From Euryodendron excelsum (taxonomy: Eukaryota; Streptophyta; Magnoliopsida; Ericales; Pentaphylacaceae), in assembly GCA_033060915.1 (NCBI GenBank), contig CM065398.1, forward strand, positions 643,501-707,500: 64,000 nt of DNA, read 5' to 3'. The notes beneath the pieces are model-generated. The model was not told the origin of the DNA. It did not search any database and saw only the letters and a list, made by a program, of their open reading frames with translations. Shown one piece after another: positions 57,327 to 64,000 of this stretch. Numbering within the stretch: the stretch's first letter is position 1; the number at the start of each line of letters is the position of its first letter. A program made the translations under genes and the position numbers.

Positions 57327-57720
57327 AGATGCATATAAATCAGAAGGCCTTAACTCAACATAAGTCATACTGATAGGAAACATGCTTTTGATATGGAAAA
57401 TTTTGCCCCAAATTAGTAAACTTTATTATTTTAATTGAATTGAATGTAATATTAAATTTTCTTTCCTTCACATTTTATTTATGGAAGTAAATTTGAATTT
57501 TAAGCTTATGAAAAAATGTGATGGTTGAAGTTTAAATACTCTCTTTACGGGTTGCGATACAAGAATCTTTGACAGAAGATGCAAGTGCAAGGGTGAGGTT
57601 GACTGAGCTTGAAGCCTTTGATGAAAGAAGGCACTAAGCCTAACAAAATTTTGAAATATATCAACAAAGAATGGAAAACGCCTTCAAACAAAGAGTGAGG
57701 CTTTATTCTTTCAAGAAATC
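57327..57720 (+). pseudogene. PMD-like gene, 3' remnant after the LTR
   Basis: The sequence resumes from the duplicated AGATG with an open phase AYKSEGLNST. Near 57590 a short coiled-coil-like stretch (ARVRLTELEAFDERRH) appears, similar in type to the coiled coil before the LTR. Decayed and short; assignment rests on position. Confidence 0.45.
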
Positions 57721-57909
57721 AAACTTGGTGATAATGGTTCAAACACTAAAAATTGACAGTCAGCGAATAAAGAGAGCTTGAGCGTAAGTAGGCAAGACCA
57801 TATGTGATTGAGAAAGTCTATTCAAATGAAGCTTACTTGTTAACCATAATAGATGGTGAAAGAGTTATACTATCCACCAATGCAAGGTTCTTATTATCCT
57901 TGAAATAAA

Positions 57910-58110
57910 AAGCACAAAAAGCCTGCTAGTTTGAAAACCCGAAAGGGTGGCCCAGGCAAAAATTAAGGCAAGCCTGTTAGATTGAAAACCTAAAAGGGTA
58001 GTCTACGCAAAAGTTAAGACAATTATAAAAGATAAAAATAAATAAATAAATAAGCCTACTAGGTTAAAAACTTGGAAGGGCGCTCTAAGCCAAAGTTAGG
58101 GCTACAAAGA
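57910..58110 (+). repeat. three spaced repeats of a GAAAACCCGAAAGGG motif
   Basis: Units with AAGCCTGCTAG, TTGAAAACCCGAAAGGGTGG and AGGCAAAA-type words occur at about 57918, 57970 and 58051. An (AATA)n run lies between the second and third. The role is unknown. Confidence 0.7.
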
Positions 58111-58253
58111 ATCACTAATGATGTAGTATGTGGCTAAACTACTGAAATATCTATCCAAACTTCATAGTGGTAAATCTTATGATACTCCTCGCCCATGAAA
58201 TTATAAATTGTGAATGGAAAAAAAAAACATTCACCCAAGGCTTACCACTCGTA

Positions 58254-59989
58254 TGTTAGCTCAAGGAATTTCTTAAGAAGGGGGGTGAATTGGGTTCTAT
58301 TAAAATTAATGTGAAACCTCAATGTAATAAAAAATAAATTCTTGCTAAGATGATAGTAGCAAAACAAGTAATGTAGATGTAACTAAAGATTGCTGGCAAG
58401 CATAGATAGCATACACAAATATGCAACAGTTAATGTACACACATTCAGCACACACATTCAACAATAAGCAGAGAACAAGAGATTACAGAGGTTCGGCCCA
58501 ATCCTTACCTACGTCCTTTCTTCCTTGATCCTCTCGAAGGTATTCCACTATGTAATCTCTTCCTTACACAGCTGTTGGTTTTTTTCAAGTGCCCAGCTCA
58601 CTATTATATTCAAGAATTCACACACCAATCCTTTCTATTGAAAGCTCCAAACCAAGCTCTCGATTTACAAGTGTATTACCCAAGCTACACTCAAGCTCTA
58701 GAGATCTACAACAGCATTTTCAGAAGTAATGAGGTTGCAATGTAATGACTATCACTCTTAGAAGTGAAGATAATAAATGTTACAGCTCAAAGGTTCTTTT
58801 CAGTTTATAGCAGTTGCAGAGTAAAGAGGAAGATTTAGGGCTTTTGAATTTTTGAACTTTAAGATCCTTGTCTCTTGCCCATAAATGAGTTTGAACTTAC
58901 ATATTTATAGTCTCTCAGAAGAAATAGCCATTAGAGCCGTTAAAGGTGCATTAAATGCGCGGGCGGCTAAGACAGATTCAAAAATTTGACCGTCAAAGCG
59001 AATCCCCATTGCTTACTGAGATTGTTTGCAATCTTTTGCTAATGCTGCCAATCTGACTCCCTCTTTTCTTTCGCTGTGATTTTTATTGAGATTGTCAGCA
59101 ATCATTTCTCTAGGGTCACCAATCTTGGCTTGCCACTTCTTTTGACTTTACCCATAAACAAAAATAATAGCTTTCTTTATCTCGTGTTGCTGCTCTATCT
59201 TCCTGCTTCTTTTGCCATTTGTTCTTCCACAAGGTTTTCAGTAGTCTTTATCTTGTGTTGTCAATCTTTCACCCTACTTCTTTTGCCATTTTTCTTTTTC
59301 ACAAGATTGTCTGGTTCACTGCTGCAGTTGCCATTGTTATCCGTACACGTCTTTTAATTCTTTTTCCAATCAGTCTTCGATGGTGTGAATATGCTTAAGC
59401 TCCACTGATCTTTTGATAACTATTTGAACTTCTTAAGCATGTTTAACATTTGGTAGCCCTTTGTTCATCCAACTGTTTAGACATCAACAAACTGCTTGCA
59501 TCGATGCAAACTTTCACTCTGTCTGAGTATTGGGTGCTATTAATTTTCTGCGTTGTCGACAATCTTTGATATGCTCCTCTAATTAGCTTTCTCCACAATG
59601 CTTTTAAGGACGACTTCCTCAAGCTTTATGATACTTGTTATGAGTTGATACGAACGTGGGGATCAAGGGACTTCACTGGCCATGAATGTTATTCATCATA
59701 TGCATATTCAAGCCAAAATCCTTCTTCTGTAGGTGTCATCACTTTGATTGAGGTGCTACAAATATTATTTTTGTCCAGACTTAACATGTGTTATAAATAG
59801 GGATGGCACTCTTATGAAGTGCTAACAAGATTTTCTATGGTACTCCACAGTTCATGATTGTCCATAAATCTGAACAGGTTTTATCATATTAAGCTGCACA
59901 CTAAAGTTAAACACATTAGTTCATAATGACTGGGTTTTGTTGTCATCGAAATCATCTCTCAATTATGGAGATCAACCTTTGGGTCCACA
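58254..59989 (-). repeat. 3' LTR of the right-edge copia element, 1.74 kb
   Basis: In the sense direction it starts TGTGGACCCAAAGG directly after the polypurine tract. It carries GACTATAAATATG (TATA box, about 58890-58900) and ends CACCCCCCCTTCTTAAG...GAGCTAACA. No second LTR is available in the window, so the edges rest on these signals. Confidence 0.8.
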
Positions 59990-60185
59990 ATCCCCCCCCC
60001 CCCCCCTCTTTTGATGATGACAAAACCCTCTTTGGATATAAAAAAATCATGATAAATGGAAAACATTATCCTCCCCCTTAATAAAGGAGTTTGGATTTTT
60101 CCTTATTCAGTAATCAAACATTCTACAAGTTAGTTCTTCCCCTTGGACATGTCTTCTACAAGTCAGTTCTCCCCCTTTTTGTCAA
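59990..60185 (-). other. polypurine tract and upstream copies
   Basis: On the minus strand a GAGGGGGG... run (17 or more G; 59992-60008) abuts the 3' LTR. Similar tracts AAAAAGGGGGAG (about 60170), AAGGGGAAG (about 60140) and AAGGGGGAGG (about 60072) lie just upstream in the sense direction. Confidence 0.75.
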
Positions 60186-60496
60186 GCAATCAAAAAGAAT
60201 TTAGGAAAGAATCATAACAGGTGCAACAATAAAAATGTTAAATAGAATTAAAACTATTTAAAGTGTAGCAAGCAACCAAGCATCAAATATGTAATTTGTG
60301 AATAACCATTTAGTAAGCAACCATTCAACAACAAACCAAGCAGTGAATAATCAAGTATCAGACAACCCATTAGAAAGTGCATTAAAATATAAAGAAACTG
60401 TCTTGCAAGTTGGTCCATTGCCAGCAATATCCACAAGAAGAACAAACAACTGAAAATTTTAGATACTAAACATAAAAACCGAAATGCAATGCAGAA

Positions 60497-61216
60497 TCAC
60501 ATAATGACAGGATCATCAGGGGTGTTAGAGCCACCCTTTCTAGGTCGATCTCTAAGGCCGTATGCTTTGTTGATAGGAGGGAAAACTATTTTCTTTCGAG
60601 CTCCTTGCTTGTATCTGGGTTTGGAAGGAGGAGAAAAAGAGGGATGAGATTCAGATGGGTTAGTTCTTGTAACAGTTGCTTTCCCTTTATCTGTGGCTCT
60701 AGAAATCTTAGGTGCTAGCATGTGCTTGTCTATCTCACTCTCTACAGGCTGCTCAACAACTGTTTCTTCAGATTCTTTCTCCATTTCTGGTTCTTTTTCT
60801 GGTTCTGTAGCTTCCTTTCTTTTATCTTTTTCTAGTTCTTCCTCACTAAGTTCTTTTTCTGCAAATTCTTCCTCTTCAGAATCTCTTGCTCCAGAATCTT
60901 CTTCTTCAGAATCTCCTTCTTCAAAATCTTTTTCTGTAGATTCAGGTGCTGCCTTGTCAGAGGCAGAGGCATTTTCTTCCTCCATGACTTTCAAAATAGC
61001 CTCCTTGATTTCCAGCTTGATGGTTTTCACCTCTTTAGATAGTTGGTCCACTTTTGTTCCTAGGTTCTTAACCATAGTCAGATAATAACCAATTTTAGAA
61101 TCAAACTGATGTAGCAGCTCAACCATCTTGGTTTTAAAATCAAAGTCCTCAGGTTCCTTTGTTCTGCCTGTGAGGATGAGACAACAGTGGACTGTCCATC
61201 CTTTTTCGTAACCCAT
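60497..61216 (-). CDS. accessory ORF, C-terminal half (acidic coiled-coil protein)
   Basis: A 239-residue open frame starts with MGYEKGWTVHCCLILTGRTK, continues into a coiled coil (LGTKVDQLSKEVKTIKLEIK) and a strongly acidic Glu/Ser-rich stretch. It ends in a basic tail (RYKQGARKK, YGLRDRPRKGG). Its ATG overlaps the stop of the frame above (TAATG). It is probably the C-terminal part of one ancestral protein separated by a frameshift, although reinitiation is possible. There is no transmembrane segment, so it is not env-like. Confidence 0.65.
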   Translation of the reverse strand: MGYEKGWTVHCCLILTGRTKEPEDFDFKTKMVELLHQFDSKIGYYLTMVKNLGTKVDQLSKEVKTIKLEIKEAILKVMEEENASASDKAAPESTEKDFEEGDSEEEDSGARDSEEEEFAEKELSEEELEKDKRKEATEPEKEPEMEKESEETVVEQPVESEIDKHMLAPKISRATDKGKATVTRTNPSESHPSFSPPSKPRYKQGARKKIVFPPINKAYGLRDRPRKGGSNTPDDPVIM

Positions 61217-62367
61217 TAGTTTATCTGTGCATTTTTCTCATACCTCATACTTTTCAACGTCGACTCATTGATCCTATCTTGTCTTTCCTTGACTGCTTCT
61301 TCTTTTTCTTCAGAGAGCTCAACTCCAAAATGTTTGAAGATTTTGGTAAGCGCCATACCATATGGTAAGCCACTGGTTTTAAGAGTTGAAGTTTCCATCA
61401 TTTTGTCTATGAGGATGGTGGTCATGTGAGGTTTCTTATCCTTACTAGCATAGCACCACAATAGAATCAACTTTGTTTTAGAAACATAATCAAATCTGCC
61501 ACTTCTTGGAGCTAGGCAGTGATTGAGAAAATGGTGAACTAGTTTGAGCTCTAAGAAAAGCTCATAAGATGTTAGGGACTTCTTTTTCTTGCTTTGTACC
61601 ACTTGTCCCAAAATCACAGAAAATACATCTCTAAGGGTCTTAGGTCTGTGCTCAATCCCTGCCCTAGGAAGACCTAAAATTTGTTCCAGAATCTTTCCGC
61701 TAATTTTTATTTTTACTCCCTTCACAAAGCTTGTCAATCTGTTAGGGTTCTTCTTGGAGGACCTAAGATTGGCATAGAAATGCTTTACCAATTCTAAGTA
61801 AAGTCTTTCTTTCAGACTTGCCATTTCTAGCCAACCTAGATAAGAAAATTTTTCTCTAAAATTAACTCCCATCCCCTCAAAGAAGTCGAAATCGACAAAT
61901 CTTCCTTTGATTACTTTCCTAGTACAGAAGGAAGTTTCGTGCCTTTGTTTCAGTAAGACCTGAATGAAGTAGGGATCGTGTTCCAGAACATCGGAGTCTG
62001 GTTCTGCTTCTGCCACACCTTTTCCCTTGTCATCCTTTCTTCCTTTCTTAGATTTCTCTCCCACTCCACTTGATTTCCCCTTTTCTGGTTTTTGTTTCTT
62101 TCCTTGATCAATGGCAAAAGGACCAATTATTGCTTGTTCGGCGCTTGGATCCTGAGATACTGTTGCCATTCCTTCGATTTCTGTTGCTATAAAAGTTCCT
62201 TGAGAGGTTTTAGTTGGATTAAGGTCTGGATTGATGTATAGGGGAGTGGTTTTGAGGATTTGGGAAATGGAGAGAATGGTTATTTTTAAAACTTCAGAAA
62301 CTGAAATGTCAAATAGGGCCGACAATTTAGGGCATTGAGTATTTATACGCCGAACTGTGACAGTCAT
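61216..62367 (-). CDS. accessory ORF, N-terminal half (putative plant transposon protein domain)
   Basis: The 383-residue open frame begins at ATG 62367. After a Lys/Gly-rich linker (about residues 85-120) comes a segment of the 'putative plant transposon protein' type (RKVIKGRFVDFDFF, FSYLGWLEMASLKERLYLEL, VKHFYANLRSS, VKIKISGKILEQILGLP, HFLNHCLAPRSGRFDYVSK). The frame is free of stops while the neighbouring pol is broken. It lies downstream of pol on the same strand, the position of extra genes in Maximus/SIRE elements. The function is unknown; a relative of this protein is in the CACTA at 10507-14136. Confidence 0.68.
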   Translation of the reverse strand: MTVTVRRINTQCPKLSALFDISVSEVLKITILSISQILKTTPLYINPDLNPTKTSQGTFIATEIEGMATVSQDPSAEQAIIGPFAIDQGKKQKPEKGKSSGVGEKSKKGRKDDKGKGVAEAEPDSDVLEHDPYFIQVLLKQRHETSFCTRKVIKGRFVDFDFFEGMGVNFREKFSYLGWLEMASLKERLYLELVKHFYANLRSSKKNPNRLTSFVKGVKIKISGKILEQILGLPRAGIEHRPKTLRDVFSVILGQVVQSKKKKSLTSYELFLELKLVHHFLNHCLAPRSGRFDYVSKTKLILLWCYASKDKKPHMTTILIDKMMETSTLKTSGLPYGMALTKIFKHFGVELSEEKEEAVKERQDRINESTLKSMRYEKNAQIN

Positions 62368-62600
62368 AAGTATGCAGTGGTGCTGACACTTTTAACAAGT
62401 GATGTCAATGTGTAGTGATCATATAATGAATTCAACAGAAATTCAGCGATTGTTGGCACTAGTTAATGGTGATGACACTCATGCATCCTCAAGTGCCAAG
62501 TTTAGTCATTATTGTCAGCACTCTCGATAATTGACATTGCTCAAAGTAAGATGATTTAAGGAATTAACATTCAATAGAAACACATATTAATAAACAACAT
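62368..62600 (-). other. spacer between pol and the accessory ORF
   Basis: There is no coding frame. In the sense direction it contains GGCGTATAAATACTCAATG (about 62325-62345), a TATA-like match immediately ahead of the body of the accessory frame, which could give it its own promoter. Confidence 0.45.
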
Positions 62601-62605
62601 TTATC

Positions 62606-63600
62606 AAAAAAGATTACACATACTAAGTTCTCTTCGAATCATGCAAAATCTGTCTTCATTTAGAGGTTTGGTAAAAATATCAGTCAACTGATGGTCAGTG
62701 CTGACAAACTCTAGATTGACATCACCTTTCTGTGCATGGTCTCTAATGAAAAGGTGCCTAATCTCAATATGTTTGGTTCTAGAGTGTTGAATGAGATTCT
62801 TGGTCAGATTTATTACACTGGTATTGTCACACCTGATAGGGATATGGTCAAAAGTAAGTCCATAGTCTTTAAGTTGATGTTTAATCTATAACACTTAAGC
62901 ACAATAGCTGCCAACAACTATGTATTCAGCCTCTGCAGTTGAGAGGGCTACTAAATTTTATTTTTTGCTAGACCAAGACACAATCATATTTTCAAAAAAT
63001 TGACATGCACCACTAGTGCTTTTTCGATTAGTTCTACTTCCAGCATAATCAGAATCAGTATATCCAACAAGTTCAAATGATGTACCACTTGGGTACCAAA
63101 TACCAAGATTGCAAGTCTGTTTTAGGTATCTAAAAATTCTTTTTACAACAGTGAGGTGTGACTTTTTAGAATTAGCTTGAAATCTAGCACACATACACAC
63201 ACTGAACAATATATCAGGTCTACTTGCAGTTAAGTATAGCAGAGATCCTATCATGCTTCTAAACAGTTTTGTATCAACAGACTTACCTGAATCATCTACC
63301 TCCATTTTGGTTGACATATTCATTGGTGTCCCAATCTGTTTTAAATATTCGAAATTAAATCTTTTGAGCAAGTTCTTGATGTATTTGGACTGACTTATGA
63401 ATATTCCATCTTTGGATTGCTTGATTTGTAGTCCAAGAAAGAATGTTAGATTTCCCATCATGCTCATTTTAAATTCCCCTTAAATACTCTTATCAAAATT
63501 TTTGCATAGATTTTCATTAGTAGACCCAACGATAATGTCATCTACATATATTTGTACAATAAGCATATCAGAATTTTTGTTTTGATAAACAGAGCAGTGT
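62606..63600 (-). pseudogene. copia RT C-terminus and RNase H (degraded)
   Basis: The minus strand has RT catalytic box YVDDIIVGST (about 63530-63560), then a TAA before FKMSMMGNLTFFLGLQIKQS. The connection and RNase H follow (SRPDILFSVCMCARFQAN, ELVGYTDSDYAG, STSGACQFF), then a stop after SWSSKK near 62957. The rest of RNase H (STAEAEYIVVGS, IRCDNTSVINLT, TKHIEIRHLFIRDH, LTDIFTKPLNED) runs to a TGA at about 62606. It is interrupted by at least three stops. Confidence 0.88.
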
Positions 63601-63605
63601 CAACC

Positions 63606-64000
63606 TTACCTCTTAAAAAGCCATTTTCTAACAATACTGCTTAGTCTTTCATACCATGCTCTAGGTGCTTGTTTTAAACCATACAAAACTTTAGATAATT
63701 TGAAAACTTGATTAGGTAATTTATCATTCTCAAAGCCTGATGGTTGCTTAACATAAACGTCTTCATTTATAACACCATTTAGAAAAGCACTTTTGACATC
63801 CAGTTGGTAAAGCTTGAAGTTTTTAAAACTTCCAAATACAAGTAACATTCTAATTGCTTCTAGTCTAGCAACAGGTGTAAAGGTTTCATTATAGTTAATA
63901 CCTTCTTCTTGAATGTAACCTTGAGCAACTAACCTTGCTTTATTTCTGATAACAGTACCAACTTTATCCATTTTGTTTTTGAAAACCCATTTGGTACCTG
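63606..64000 (-). pseudogene. copia RT N-terminal part, runs off the window
   Basis: The minus strand from the window edge reads KTKWVFKNK-type sequence, [40 protein letters not shown], and [16 protein letters not shown] frame break near 63610 separates it from the catalytic box. Upstream domains are outside the window. Confidence 0.88.

Larger units (their letters stand above)
58254..64000 (-). mobile_element. Ty1/copia retrotransposon of Maximus/SIRE type, 3' part (continues past the window)
   Basis: On the minus strand: RT and RNase H (62600-64000), an extra gene (60497-62367), polypurine tracts, and a 3' LTR (58254-59989). The base pairs TCGTA at 58249-58253 should be the 3' target duplication; the partner is outside the window. 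A long LTR plus an additional reading frame after pol is typical of the Maximus/SIRE lineage, though here the extra protein is not env-like. Confidence 0.9.

Noticed and set aside
60693..61085. Ser-rich plus-strand frame of 130 codons
   Set aside because: It is the antisense of the acidic Glu/Ser stretch of the accessory ORF.
1..64000. CRISPR arrays, rRNA and tRNA genes
   Set aside because: The regular repeats present are LTR-internal tandem arrays without distinct spacers. No rRNA core sequence or tRNA cloverleaf was recognised, though short tRNAs could be missed without a search.

Overview
This is nuclear DNA of a flowering plant, most likely a eudicot. It comes from a transposon-rich, probably heterochromatic region. 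Almost every coding stretch belongs to a mobile element, AT-rich spacers and microsatellites are common, and no complete single-copy host gene was found. Several element borders can be fixed to the base, because TG...CA ends are bracketed by 5-bp target duplications.

Left block (1-23945): a decayed minus-strand Ty1/copia element (pol and gag 1-4393; rest of gag, primer site and 5' LTR 22331-about 23945) is split inside gag by a 17.9-kb CACTA DNA transposon (4394-22330). The CACTA carries broken genes for a TNP2-type transposase (minus strand), an accessory protein of the 'putative plant transposon protein' type (minus) and a TNPA/Ptta-like protein (plus). It also carries a fragment of a leucine-rich-repeat receptor-like gene beside its left end. 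Two solo LTRs sit inside it: 2.52 kb at 11247-13766 and 1.30 kb at 17722-19025.

Middle block (24486-45527): a nearly intact, young copia element (24486-31061; perfect duplication ATACT, LTRs differing at about 1-2% by eye, RT and RNase H open). After a spacer with microsatellites comes an internally deleted copia element (34184-40338), whose 5' LTR holds a 454-bp inverted-repeat element. Around it are a few short, unrecognised exon-like stretches on the minus strand, which may be remains of a host gene.

Right block (45533-64000): a gypsy-like solo LTR (45533-49227) holds a second copy of the 1304-bp solo LTR. It lies just upstream of a degraded plant mobile domain (PMD) gene. That gene is cut near its 3' end by a 5.09-kb Ogre/Tat-like solo LTR (52236-57326) with unusual internal structure: 81-bp tandem repeats with TTCG hairpins, inverted repeats before a TATA box, and about 2 kb of nearly G-free sequence. 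The window ends in a minus-strand copia element of Maximus/SIRE type (58254 to beyond 64000). It has a 1.74-kb 3' LTR and an extra gene downstream of pol with the same accessory domain seen in the CACTA.

The genes here serve element mobility rather than a host pathway. The relative order of insertion can be read from the nesting, and solo LTRs outnumber complete elements.
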